A stretch of 64,000 bases of DNA from Stenocarpella maydis. Taxonomy: Eukaryota > Ascomycota > Sordariomycetes > Diaporthales > Diaporthaceae. The position numbers and the translations under genes were made by a program. The notes beneath the pieces were generated by a model, which was given only the letters and a program-made list of their open reading frames with translations, did not search any database and had not been told where the DNA came from. Location of the stretch: NCBI GenBank assembly GCA_002270565.1, contig NQMI01000068.1:157725-221724 (forward strand), in the 5' to 3' direction. Shown here in pieces: positions 1 through 10,959 of the stretch. How positions within the stretch are numbered: the stretch's first letter is position 1; the number at the start of each line of letters is the position of its first letter.

Positions 1-615
1 CACGGCCCCCGTCTCTTCCAACACGTGTGTTTCTGTTGTACCGTTGAGAGGCTTCTTTTCCGGACTGCCAGACAGATCGCCGGTCTCATAATCGACAACG
101 TCCTCCTGTTCCTCGGCGTGACGTTCCTCCTCCTGTTTGGCCCGCTTCGTAGAGGGAGGCGGTGTAGAAGACCGGCGCTTACGCTTCTGCAAGTCGAGAG
201 AAGCATCCTGAACTGGGACAGGAGGCGTCAGGGGCGTGCTGCTCGCGTCAGGCTGGGGGACGGTGGGCTCTTCCGCAGCAGAGTCGTGGGCCGCAGGCTC
301 TGCGACGCTCTCGGGTTGTGTCGCAGTTGTGTTTGGCGCATCATCAGTCATGGCAACATCGACGCCTGCAGTCGCAGGTGACTCCAGTTGCTCAATGGAA
401 ACCTCTCCTTGGGGCGCATCACCAGCTGGCCTGGCCGTATCTCCATTTGGAGATGCGGCAACCTCGTGGTCTTCGGTGGTTGCAGCGGCGTCGGCATCCG
501 CTCCCCCCAAGCGTCTGACGAGATCAGCCTTGACTCCCTTGGTGCTTAAACCTCTGTTTTGCAACTCCGCTTTGAGATCGACGACCTTCAGACTGGCCCA
601 GTCGCTCGAAGACAT
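1..615 (-). CDS. SAP-domain nuclear protein, 5' part (C-terminus outside window)
   Basis: The reading frame is open from an ATG at 615 down to the window edge, giving 205 visible residues with no stop. Residues 1-36 form a SAP motif (SDWASLKVVDLKAELQNRGL, then KADLVRRL), a helix-turn-helix fold that binds AT-rich scaffold DNA or acts in RNA processing. It is followed by an acidic, Ala/Pro/Thr-rich linker. A basic stretch near residues 142-160 (KRKRRSS then TKRAKQ) looks like a bipartite nuclear localisation signal. An N-terminal SAP motif followed by a long disordered linker recalls fungal Acinus-like proteins, which carry an RNPS1-binding motif at the C-terminus, but that part is not in view. 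The ATG is chosen because the SAP motif starts right after it. The next gene diverges from it across about 860 bp. Confidence 0.75.
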   Translation of the reverse strand, partial: MSSSDWASLKVVDLKAELQNRGLSTKGVKADLVRRLGGADADAAATTEDHEVAASPNGDTARPAGDAPQGEVSIEQLESPATAGVDVAMTDDAPNTTATQPESVAEPAAHDSAAEEPTVPQPDASSTPLTPPVPVQDASLDLQKRKRRSSTPPPSTKRAKQEEERHAEEQEDVVDYETGDLSGSPEKKPLNGTTETHVLEETGAV

Positions 616-1474
616 GGTGACTAGGTTTGTTGCGAAACAGGACCAAGTAGGCTCATTGTTGGTTCGCGCGATGGCTGAGAAAAGAGAAGGTCGGAGTCTG
701 CAACGAGGCTTTGCCGCGTAGAGTTGTGGAAATGGCTTGGGGCGGGGGGAGGGGGGGGAGGAAAGACGTGTCTTTGGAGTGAATGCGGCTGGGGAAGAAG
801 AAGGGGAAAAAGCAAAGGAGGCTGATGTCGTTGCGTCTGGGTCGCGTCAGAATCGCGGCAGCAAAAGTTGGGCTGGATGGAGAGAGAGGTTGCAGGGCGG
901 AAGCGCTGGTTTCTTCCATGCAATGCCAGCCAGGATGTATGCCAACCTATCTGGGCAGGTGGGACCAAAGCACCCTTGTCCCTGCGGGGAGGTCCTGCTC
1001 CTGGCAGGCATCCGCAGTGCCCGTTCCGCTGCGAACGACTCCAAACCGCACCCAAGTCAGCTGCCCGCAAACGGTCCACCAGCTCACACCTTGTGAAGAA
1101 ACCACTCCTTTATTTACACGACTTTGTCGCCGCTGCATTCGGGCCATCCCGCTCATTCTGACGCCTCACTCACACTTTCGGTCCACTGCCATGCTTTCAG
1201 GCCGCCCTCAGGACCGTCGCGGCAGGTGGATTCGTGGAAGGGGAAGACGAATCGGGGTCGCTGAAGCAGAGTGAATGCATTCTCCCTTGTCAGAGATACA
1301 TGCCTCACCTCGCCTGGGTTGAAAGCATCTAGTCATCAGAACCACCACGTCTTCGCCGTAATCGCCTCATCCGACCTGAGGTCTTCTTGCGTTTTATCCC
1401 CGGCACTCCAGCCTCAAAGACCTTTCTTTCTTTCTTCTTTTGATTGCCGCGTAACTGCCCTCACTGCGGCCACA
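616..1474. other. Divergent intergenic region
   Basis: This is the shared 5' region of the SAP-domain gene (-) and the acidic hypothetical gene (+). It holds a G-rich run near 739-762 and a pyrimidine-rich stretch just upstream of 1475. I see no convincing gene; the open frames here lack family resemblance and overlap one another. Confidence 0.5.
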
Positions 1475-3052
1475 ATGCCTTCGTTCCCATACAATCTTTC
1501 AGCTCGGCTAGCCAGGACTGTTGGCAGCAGGCTCAACCGAGTTTGGTCAGGGCGCGTCTCCAAGCCAACCTCAGTCCGCCACCGCACTGCTTCACCACCT
1601 GCTGAAAGTTTGGGTATCCCTCGCTCAGACCCAGGCGCAAACGCGTCTACGAGCTCATTTATTGACGACGGCGACGGCGACGAAGACGACGGAGGTGGCC
1701 CAGAAAGGCAGCTACGACTAGAGCTCAAACGCTCGATCAAGCAAGAAGACGAAGAAGACCAATTTGCTTGTTCGTTCAACGTCCGCGAGGACGAGGATGA
1801 ATACCGCGTGGCGGACCTTTGGCCAGATTCACGGGCGAGTAGTCCTAGGCATGGCAATACTGGTGACATGGACGAGCCAATTCAGAGCATAGAAGTCGAT
1901 GATGAGGTTCCAGCCAGACCGAGCGCCTCACCTAGCCTCCGTGGTGGCACCGGCCGGTATCGGCGTCAGCACCACGACAGTAGCGACGAAGAGGATGAGT
2001 ACGAGAGTCCCCAGGAGGACGAGGACAGGCATGTTGATGCGGATGAGGCTCTTGATGCGGATGGCGTTGTTGACGTGGACGGGGGTGATGACGACAACGA
2101 CGACGACGATTACGACTACGAGTACCCCCCTATCAGGATCGACGACTACTACGAGTCTGAGGATGAATCCCAGGACGAGCTCGACGTCGAAAGTGAAGAC
2201 CTCGACTGGTACCGGGTTGAGAGGACCAGGGTGGCGGGTATCAGGTACTGGGCCAAGGACGCTACGAAGGCCCACAAGCTCATGACACTCTGCGGTTGTT
2301 ACTCGTTGTTCCCGTCGTCGTGGAAGTGCGATCTCATTGACCACCCCTACCTGAGCGGCCTGTTCGCGGACCAGGCCAGGGAGAAGAGAACTCTGATCAG
2401 AGCAGAGTCGAACCAATTCAGAGGTTGGTGTCTTGCGTATCACGTCCATTACCGCCTTGCAGGAGCTAACACACAAGCAATAGCCACGCGAGCACTGCGG
2501 AATCTTTTCGAGCTACAGATCCGCGTCTGCGCTTACCGGCAAGACGGTGTCCACGACAAAATTGCCGACCTCATCGACAAGGAAATCCGGAAGTACAACG
2601 CATCAGTCGAAAAGGATGCCAAGCTGCTGGGCTCTTATGCCTACTCAAGTCCCATACTGATCATTAAGTTCCCCGTCCTCCAGTTTGCCGGCGTTAAATC
2701 AAACCAACTTCAGGAAAGGGTACATGCGGAAGCAATGCGATTCTGCCGAGAAGGCGTGCAGAAATATCGCCAACAGTGGCAGCAGCGGGCGGTCGAGCAC
2801 TTCCCCCGGGTCATGTTCGCTTTTGTCATCATCCAGCACACGGTCCAGATCTGGGCACTCGACACGGAGCTTCCAGTCGAGGAGTTGGACAACGCGTACC
2901 CGCTAAGAAGCATCGATATGTCGAAGAGGAATGATTGGCTGAATTGCACACTGTCAATTGCCATTCCCATCCACGTGGCAAAAGAAGCGCTGTCGGCACA
3001 CCGGTGGAACTTCCCCGCGTTGGGAAATGAAGACGACAACGACGATCTGTGA
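1475..3052 (+). CDS. Conserved fungal hypothetical protein with acidic N-terminal half
   Basis: The ATG at 1475 (context cacaATG) is preferred over the GTG-initiated frame that extends upstream to 1271. Read straight through, it encodes 525 residues. The first half is low-complexity and very acidic, with runs of Asp/Glu between genome positions 1660 and 2220. The second half is ordered: it begins near the DWYRVERTRVAGIRYWAKDA segment, contains an IDKEIRKYN motif and ends with alternating hydrophobic segments. This resembles a family of uncharacterised filamentous-fungal proteins; no function is assigned. A likely intron at 2424-2483 (GTTGGT donor, CTAAC branch site, AATAG acceptor) is exactly 60 nt and in frame, so splicing would remove 20 residues (WCLAYHV...QAIA) and join QFR to ATRALRNL, giving 505 residues. 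I prefer the spliced form. Confidence 0.65.
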   Translation: MPSFPYNLSARLARTVGSRLNRVWSGRVSKPTSVRHRTASPPAESLGIPRSDPGANASTSSFIDDGDGDEDDGGGPERQLRLELKRSIKQEDEEDQFACSFNVREDEDEYRVADLWPDSRASSPRHGNTGDMDEPIQSIEVDDEVPARPSASPSLRGGTGRYRRQHHDSSDEEDEYESPQEDEDRHVDADEALDADGVVDVDGGDDDNDDDDYDYEYPPIRIDDYYESEDESQDELDVESEDLDWYRVERTRVAGIRYWAKDATKAHKLMTLCGCYSLFPSSWKCDLIDHPYLSGLFADQAREKRTLIRAESNQFRGWCLAYHVHYRLAGANTQAIATRALRNLFELQIRVCAYRQDGVHDKIADLIDKEIRKYNASVEKDAKLLGSYAYSSPILIIKFPVLQFAGVKSNQLQERVHAEAMRFCREGVQKYRQQWQQRAVEHFPRVMFAFVIIQHTVQIWALDTELPVEELDNAYPLRSIDMSKRNDWLNCTLSIAIPIHVAKEALSAHRWNFPALGNEDDNDDL

Positions 3053-4496
3053 ACCCTGGGGCCCTTGCGCCCACTTGAGTCTTTGGGTATCGGGGCCAGG
3101 CTGCTTTTGCGTGCTTGCTACGAGAGGTCATCAAACTGCACAGAGTTCTCCGGACGAGGTTGTCCACTTGGCAATGGTCGGCGTTTAGGGAAACAGGTTG
3201 TGGTAGGCAAACGTCGATGCTTTCTTTCCGTAGGGTCTACTCGGCTTGAATGCAGGCCATGACAGGCCATTGCATTTCTTGCGGATGATACTAGGCCATT
3301 TGGGATGGCACTTGTACAGTATTCATTTCACGCCCTGTCTCCAGGAAGTAATCCAAAATTGAGTTGCGTGGCACACCACCGGCACTACAGGCCCGTGCCG
3401 TTTTCCCGGGGCTCTTTGCGTGTGTCAAGCCAATCCACGACGACGCGGACTCGAGGCGGACTCGAGGCGGACTGCGGCGCGGGTCTGACCCTAGGCGGAG
3501 CCTGTTGCCCACGGTTGAACCAAATACTGCTTAGCAACGTGGGATGATTCTCGCGTCCTCAGCTGGTCGACTGAAACGTCAGCAGAAGTCACTAGCGGAC
3601 GGTGGCAGGCAAGACTTAGGGTCCAGCCCCACCTGTGGATCTCCAAATGCTTCACTTGATACCAATGATGGCATCCAGCTCGCCAACGGGGCCGAGAAGT
3701 CTCCCTTGTGCAATGCTGGTCAGGGATGTCAATGGTCGGTGTACACTACACCATGAGATGGTGCTGTACGACACCCTCCTGCCTTCCTGGCTGGCCTGGG
3801 CTCTAATCACATAAAGGCCGTATGTTGTGTCACGTTGCAAAGATGCTCTCTGCTCATCATAGTGTATGTGTACTGCAGGGGCGCCCCCACCGGTCAGCCA
3901 ACCCCTGACCGGGTAGAGCCTCGACTGATCTTGGCGCTAGTGTACGCAGTTCGATTATCAGGATCCATCTACACTAAGCTGACCGGACCCAGCGCCAAGC
4001 TTTATTATCAGGAGGGCGGAGATTGGGCAGATCAATGACTTGCATTGGGGGCCGGCCAACTCGGATACTCCGCGGTTGGATTGCATAATAATTGGACAGG
4101 CGGACACGACAGCCACGGGAAGCACTAATGGGGAGTGTCACTCTTGCTTTTCCCGTTTCTCTTGCCTTCTCTTTTTTCGTTCTCTTTTTCTGCTTCCACG
4201 TACTCTCTTCTCCTTTTCCTTCCCGCCCCACAGCTCAACGAGGCGGGGGCTACTTGCAAAGCCGAGTTCGCCGGCCCCCCCGCATAGTATACTAATAGGT
4301 AGTAGGGTGGTCCACGCTAGGCAGATGACGTGTAGCGTACCCAGCTGGACCGCAATGCGAGGGAGATGCCCGTGGACGTGCTGTATATGCGAACATAGGA
4401 AGGTACCTTGCATTTTCTGAGCGCGATCCAATCTCTGAGCGAGCAGAGCGAGCGATCACAGCGGAGCGTCACCGCCCCTTATTTGCAGTCTACTAG

Positions 4497-4531
<35 letters not shown>

Positions 4532-6541
4532 CATAGGGTAATGTTATGTGCGGCGTTCAAAGTGCATGTGTAAGTGAGGAGACTTCATATACGGGACGTA
4601 CAGTACAGGGGGCACCCGAGAGATTGGCCGCCGGCCTCCGCGTTGGCCAATGTAATGTACCTACATAGTATCTACGGAGTATACTAGCTTAGGGTATCCA
4701 GTATACTAAACTTGGTAGCAGATCAAGCAGTTAATCATTTGCACTACATAGTATACATGCAACCCGAGGATCTGATAATGACCCCAGTCCGGGAGACGAT
4801 GCAATCTGACATCCTGGCTGCCATCCCGGGTGCGAGGGGGCCGGTGCTCGGACCTGGCTTTTGTGTGCGTGTGCGTGTGTCTATACACTATACATGGATG
4901 AACACGAGTAATATGCGGTGAAGAGCAAGGAAGGGCGACATTTGAGCACGCGTGATGAGGTCGGTAAAGCTTCGCTCTAGTGTGGTCGACGTAAGGACCA
5001 GGGTCGCTGGGTAGGGTTAGACTTTGCATGGGTGCGCACATTCCCTGAGTAATCCAAACATGCTGATTGGCCCGGATGTGTCAGATATACGGAGTACCTC
5101 CGTACCTACCTGGACGGGGTTCAACAGGGCAATCAATGCCCTTGGGTACGGTATGCAGAGAGTGGCCCAAGTAATCAGGCAAACCACGGCGCCTGCTCTG
5201 CTTCTCGGTCAGGTCCCAGGATTGATCACTCACACTGGGCAGGAAGGCGGTGGGAGACAAGAAATAACACCGCCAGCGACTTGTTGGGCAAGTCTGAGCC
5301 GGGCGGTGACGTGACTTGGCGACTTCGCCTATCTCTCTGTACTTGTCGACCACCAGGGCAGACACCAGAACCAGTCCTTACCTATGTAGTGTACCTATTC
5401 ACACCACTTGGCAGGCCTGCCACACACACAGAGGGCTGATTCCCCCAGGGCTACTGCAACGGCTGCCATCCCCGGCATGCCACAGCACCCCGTCAATCCT
5501 TGGACCAGACCACCCAGGGAGCCTCCTCGTCCGGCCCGTACTTCAGCCATGACTTGTATGCTTCCTTGCCTCGTGGCTCATACCCCCTAGGTACCTTTTG
5601 ATTACCTTTGATTCGGATGACACAGAGTCGCCCAGAGACCTATTCCCACCCCCCAAAGTCGCCCATGGGCCTGAGCACCTGGGACGGCAACTCCCAACCA
5701 ATCGCCTGCCTGCTATCCTTCTTGGTTCCTCCACTTCTGCCACTACCAACATCACCTTCACCATAACCACCACCACCAACACCAGAGGACACCACTCAGA
5801 AAAGCTTCTCAATCGTCCAGCCTCTCGCCAAGACGGACCGGCGACGACACTCCCACCTGCTCGACCATATAGCAGACGTAGTCTGTCGCATGAGCCTTCA
5901 CCCCACTTGGCTGTGTCCGTCTTTCACTCGTCGTCTCAGAGCACGTCCGCTTGCTCTTCTCGAGGCCTTCTCAAGGCCTCCTCCCACCACATCTGGTTGC
6001 CTTCTTTCTGCATCCCCATCCCTGGGCTCCGTCGAGACCCGTGTGATACTTGACACTCGTGTGTTCGGCTTTGGTCGGAACTGGCTACTTGTCTCATCCC
6101 TCGTGGCCAGGCTCGTCATCGATCCATCTCTTGCCGCAGTACGCTCTGCTCCCGTCACGACTACGCCTGACCCGACTCTGGTCTGCATCGTGACCCGTCT
6201 TGCCACTCGTCGAGGCGGCCGACTCTCTGAAGCCACCTTTTCGCCCGACCCCAGCAGGACCGGAATATCGCCCCGCATCAAGCACAGTCATTACCAGACC
6301 GCACTAACACGCGTTTCCGATACTACCGCGGCCGACTCGTCACCTCCAAGACTGGTGCAGTTCGAGCGACCGAGCCCATGATAGCCTAACCAACCTAGCA
6401 GTTCAAGCGCCTGTGCAACGCCGGAACAGACGACTGTCATCAGACCCCGGACATCTCGCCACGCGCGTCACTTGTCATATTTTGGCATCAGCTGACGACC
6501 CCCGCGTCATCACCGCCAGCCATTCTTCGTCCTTCACCAAG
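3053..6541. other. Long intergenic region upstream of sreA
   Basis: About 3.5 kb without a supportable gene. It contains a TG microsatellite (4498-4529), two copies of TACGGAGTA (4673-4681, 5088-5096), a CCTAGGTA (5586-5593) and many short palindromic TAC/GTA motifs. From about 5600 to 6541 the sequence is rich in C and T on the plus strand and probably supplies the promoter and long 5' leader of sreA. Short open frames there (for example 5598-6053 and 5890-6381) could be upstream ORFs of the leader but have no independent support. Confidence 0.5.
4498..4529. repeat. TG dinucleotide microsatellite
   Basis: An uninterrupted TG tract of about 30 nt lies in intergenic sequence, far from any coding exon. 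Confidence 0.95.
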
Positions 6542-8383
6542 ATGGCCTTGAGTGAAGACGCTGCTGCTGCCGCCGGCCATATTCCCAAGGATGAATCAAC
6601 ACCCCTTCGTGCCGCTCTGCCAACCAGATCCGTGGCGTCCAAGGCCGACAACTCCAATCTCAGGGCACCATCGCCTCCGCCTGAAGATGTCGGTCAATGC
6701 CGCCGGTCCCTGAGTCCTTTGAAGCCAAGGCATTTTGACAGGAGCCCGTCCGTGACGCACGCCCAGACCTCTCATCCCATCAGTCCCGCATCTTCTGCTC
6801 ATGAGCGTCTGCAACCAGACGGCATCTCGGAATCACCGAGCCAAAGTTGCACACCAGTCCCGGCCCAGACTGGTCAAGTCTGCAGGTAAGACTTCCCCAC
6901 GCACCACAGACGAGCTGCCCTGACATTGTATACCAGCAACTGTGGAACAAGTCGCACCCCTCTCTGGCGGAGGTCACCCCAGGGGGCCACCATCTGCAAC
7001 GCATGTGGTCTGTACCTGAAAGCTAGAAATGCTGCTCGCCCCACCAACCTGAAGCGGCCGCCAACGATAGTACCAAGCGGGTCACAATCAGCGACGGGCT
7101 CGGCATCGCCTAAGGAAGCGAGCCCGCAGGCCGTCCAACAAGCTGCTGGGTCCAAGTATGTCGCCGCGGACCAGACGCCAAAGGGGACTTGCCCTGGCGG
7201 TGGGCGTTGCAACGGCACGGGGGGAGCGGAAGGCTGCAGCGGCTGCCCGGCATACAACAACCGTGTCGCCAAAAGTGCAAGCCTCAATGTCCTGCAAGGC
7301 CACCACTCTATACCGAGAAAAGTAGAGCCAGGCGCTGCGGACGACCCGAATGCCATTGACATTGCAGCTTTGCATAATCAGGCGCAAAAAACAACCGTGG
7401 TCATTGCTTGTCAGAATTGTGGAACCACAATCACGCCTTTATGGAGGAGAGACGAGCAAGGCCACACGATTTGCAATGCTTGTGGTAAGTCTGAGGTGTT
7501 GTTGCATCAGGCAAGGAAGCAATTTGGCTGATGGAGTCCAGGTCTCTACTACAAACTCCACGGCGTCCATCGACCTGTTACGATGAAAAAGTCGGTCATC
7601 AAAAGGAGGAAACGGGTTATACCGGCTTCTCACGAAGGCAACCATGAAGGCAGCGCTCCAGTCGAGTCTGTCGAATCAAGCTCCCCGCCGCCGGAGTCGT
7701 CGTCTAGTTCGCGCGGCTCGATGAATCCTGATGGGTCGGTCAACCTCGGCATGCGCCGGAGGGAGGAACATGAATCACTCCAGTTAGTACCCGAGAGTGT
7801 TCTCCGGCAGAACCGACCGTCGCCACCCTTGCCATCTGGGGACTTGACCCAGTACCAGTCTTCGCACCCGCGCCACCACCGGGAATTGGCCCCGGACTCC
7901 CTCAATGACGACAACCGCCTGGCGCCAATCACGTCTCTCGCAGGGTCAGTGGGTCGACAGTCTTCGCTCTCTCCAGCATCGTTTCTGTCACCGACCAGGA
8001 AACGCTCCTTTGGCGAGGCGGTACAACCAAGCTCGAACGATTCCGAAAGCAATAAGCGGCTGTCGTCCATCAAATCGATACTGAATGCGACAAGCGCTCA
8101 GAGGGCGCCGAGCATCTCTCCCAGGATGAGGGTCACCGAGGAGCTGGCACAACAGAGAATATATCAGGGATCGCCTGTGGGCACGTTGGCGTCGGCTCCA
8201 AGTCCAAGCGCGATCGCAAGCTTAGCAGCACCGCACGACCAGCAATATCTCCACTCGAGAAGCGCAAGCGGTGAGAGTGACCCATCCAAGGCAGAGAAGC
8301 GGGCTGCCCTGCAAAGGGAGGCCGAGAGGATGAGAGAGCTTCTGGCAGCAAAAGAGAGAGAGCTTGCGGAGTTTAGCAATTGA
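6542..8383 (+). CDS. sreA: SreA-type GATA repressor of siderophore synthesis and iron uptake
   Basis: Three exons, 6542-6885, 6937-7484 and 7542-8383, give 577 residues; the introns are 51 and 57 nt. Two GATA zinc fingers are present, both CX2CX17CX2C: CSNC...CNACGLYLKARNAARP and CQNC...CNACGLYYKLHGVHRP. Between them lies the CX5CX8CX2C cysteine-rich region (CPGGGRC...GCSGC) that marks the SreA/Urbs1/SRE/Fep1 family and is implicated in iron sensing. A basic tail (KKSVIKRRKR) follows finger 2. The C-terminus has a predicted coiled coil (KAEKRAALQREAERMRELLA), also typical. In this family, iron-replete cells use the factor to repress siderophore biosynthesis and high-affinity iron uptake through HGATAR sites. 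The ATG at 6542 has a good context (ccaagATGG), and a stop-free upstream extension was not used. Intron 1 splits the first CxxC of finger 1, and intron 2 falls just after CNAC of finger 2. Confidence 0.95.
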
Positions 8384-9520
8384 TCACAAACCGCGGTCGA
8401 TTCATGGAGTTTCGGCAACTGGAGTACGGCGCTACTCATTCGGACCGTCATCGGCTCCTAAGATGCAGGAATGGGCGGAAAGCATTATTACAAGGTGTCG
8501 GCACTATGCCCTCGGAGCACGGGCACTGATTCAGCGCCCCTTTGGGCGTTCCGGATGGGTATAAAAGCATACGGGAGCTACACAAATTCGTGATCAAAAA
8601 GGGGGGGAGGGGCGGGGGATTTCCAAGTCTGTTTGCACTGGCTTTCTTGGTTCAAGACATTATTAGGCGCGTTTTGATTTGCACGGACCGGCCCTCGCCG
8701 CTCTGCATGGGCGGTATTTAAGGACACGGGAAAGCTGTTGTTTTGTAGGGACTCGGGACACTGGTCTGGAATCAACAAAAAGTGTGCGCTTTTGATTACA
8801 AAGACTCAAGGCAAGACCTCAAGGTCACCAAGGGATATATGCATATACCCACCTATACTCTACTCATCTTAGGTTATGCACGAGGGATGCTAGACCCAGC
8901 AGGGCAGCTTAGAAATTGCCATCGCATTTCGGTCCTGTGGTTTCCGTCATTTGCCTTGCCGGGCTGGTCGGGTAACAGGCGGGCACAGCTTAGGATGCGA
9001 AGTATATGCTTACCCCAATCTAGGTTCCGAAATCATATATTCAGATGCGTTTCCCTTCTACGCCGCCTTGCCCGCCGACGAACCCTTCTGATGCCCGCGC
9101 CGCATTCGAGCGTGATACCGCCCGCCGTAAGAAATCGTACAGAGATGCATTTGAAATGAGCATCAGCAAAAGCCAACCGCACCCTTGCAAACCACCACGT
9201 ACCCGTTCCCGTCCCGCCAATATGCAGCCGATACGTATTTGATATTTTGAGCAAGCCAGTTCCATCGCAAGCCATCTCGTACATAATGTCCCACAAGGTA
9301 GACCTTGTCTCCGAACCCCATGCGCATCATAAGGCTCTCTTTTATGTTTATCCCCCTTTATTTGGTAATGCTCGTAGACCCCACTGTGTCGCAAGACAGC
9401 TCGGCCTGGTTTCTCGCCCGAACGAGGCCCTAGGACAGCCGGGGGGGGGGGGGTGGCGCTGGGGTGAGGTGCGGACCGCCCTTGGGGCCTCCCACGAAGC
9501 TAGCCTCTCTGTGTACGAAT
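8384..9520. other. Convergent intergenic region
   Basis: The 3' sides of sreA (+) and tvp15 (-) meet here. The region contains a 13-base G run (9441-9453) and AT-rich pieces around 8820-9050. No gene or RNA is recognised. Confidence 0.5.
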
Positions 9521-10378
9521 CTATACCTGCTCGGCGCCCCAGCCGGCGTCGGCCTCTCTCATGTTTGCCGGTGGCTCGATTGAGGGGATGAACTCGAGTA
9601 CGACGTAGCAAACGCCGATGAGGCCAACGATGGAACCGGCGATTATGCGCAGGACGTGGCCGTCCAGCAGGATGGAGCCGACGAAGATGTAGAAGGCGCC
9701 GCGGCCGATGAAACTGAAGAGGAAGGATGCGTAGCGTGAGACCTGGGGCGGGATCTGGAACTCGAGGAGGCCGGTGGCTTTGTGTCCGGGGAAAAGACGC
9801 AGGTTAGTCAAGGTGCGCGAGTGCGGGAGTTGGGCGGGGGGGGGGAAAGGGGGGGAGGCTTGTCCTTACCGAGGCCGAAGATCATGACATAGCATCCGAT
9901 GATGATGGACTGGCTATCAGAAGGTCAGCACCGACACCCGGGCGTGGCCGTTGTGTGCTGCGGAAGCAATGCTGCGCACAGCCCAAGGCAGGCTTGCTGT
10001 ATGTACACCGGAAGCCGTAGCCTAGCCTAGGTGAGGCGTCGCCTGTACGGCGGGCCAGGCTGGAGGTTGCCAGCGCAGGATGGGAATGTAACAACGTACA
10101 AGCCGAGCGGGAAGAACTGGGAGATGCCGCCGAGGATCATGATGACGGCAACCACCAGGTTGACGATGCGACTGCGACACGGGGCGGCATGTTAGCTTCG
10201 TGGGGCTCGAACCTCGTGGACAATGACAGAACAGGCTGGTCTGGCGGGAGCTGAGGCGGGAGCTGAGAGCTCCCAGCTCTGAGCTTTTTTTTTNNNNNNN
10301 NNNNGGGGGGGGGGGTGGTGTTGGCCGCGCGCGGATCAGTGGTCGAGTCCAAACTCACAAGCTGTCTGAGAAGTCCAT
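9521..10378 (-). CDS. tvp15: Golgi membrane protein Tvp15 (COPI-associated family)
   Basis: Four exons on the minus strand, 10378-10359, 10171-10100, 9913-9870 and 9777-9521, join in frame to 130 residues, close to the size of yeast Tvp15. The N-terminus reads MDFSDSFRIVNLVVAVIMIL. Four hydrophobic segments follow. The family core is clear: EFQIPPQVSRYASFLFSFIG then RGAFYIFVGSILL, and a tail with SIEPPANMR, all alignable to the yeast protein. Tvp15 is a tetraspanning protein of Tlg2-containing late Golgi compartments with a role in vesicle traffic. Exon 1 is only 20 nt. Intron 1 (10172-10358) contains an 11-base assembly gap between a poly-T and a poly-G run, so its length is unknown, but the coding sequence is not affected. 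Confidence 0.88.
10294..10304. other. Assembly gap (11 N) between homopolymers
   Basis: Eleven N bases lie between a T run and a G run inside tvp15 intron 1. This is a sequencing or assembly break, and the true length is unknown. Confidence 0.99.
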
Positions 10379-10959
10379 CTTGAAGGTCGAGGGTTGAAGT
10401 GCTGGGCTGGGGCAGAATGCAGTTTGTGTTCAGCGTTCCTGTGTGTGTGTGGACGGGTTGATTATTCCTGGGACAGTGGAGGAGTGAGTGAGTGAGTGGC
10501 CTTGTGCGCGTCAAGTGGTTGGGAGTGCTGCTCGTATGTGTGTCTATGTGTTCTAGCTAGGGTGTCAGGGTGTCAGGGTGTTCTGACGCAGGTGCGGCCC
10601 CCCCCCCCTGGCTGCCAAACTAGCTTTGTTTGCATATGAAACTTCCTCAAGAGCCCCCCTTCTTTGACTAGAGAGAATCCTGACAATTGGATAACCGTCG
10701 CAGCCCGCCCCTTAAAACATACCGCAGAATCTCTTGGCTACAAAATATCGCATCACTTGCAGCTATAATTCCCAATTCTCAAAAATCTACCGGAATCCCA
10801 CGCTGATAGTCGCACCAAGGGTGTATATATACCCTGGTATAGTAACTCAGGCGGACGTCCAACAGGAGGAGGACATGGAACACTCCTGAGAGCCGGATGG
10901 TGCCTCCGGGGAACAGATGACGAGGAGCTCCGTGGAACTTGGGCTTATATCTTTTACCC
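10379..10959. other. Intergenic, upstream of tvp15 and downstream of the oxygenase
   Basis: It holds a TG-rich stretch near 10440-10450, a short tandem of GGTGTCAG units (about 10560-10580) and a C run near 10600. It should contain the tvp15 promoter; no gene was found. Confidence 0.5.
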
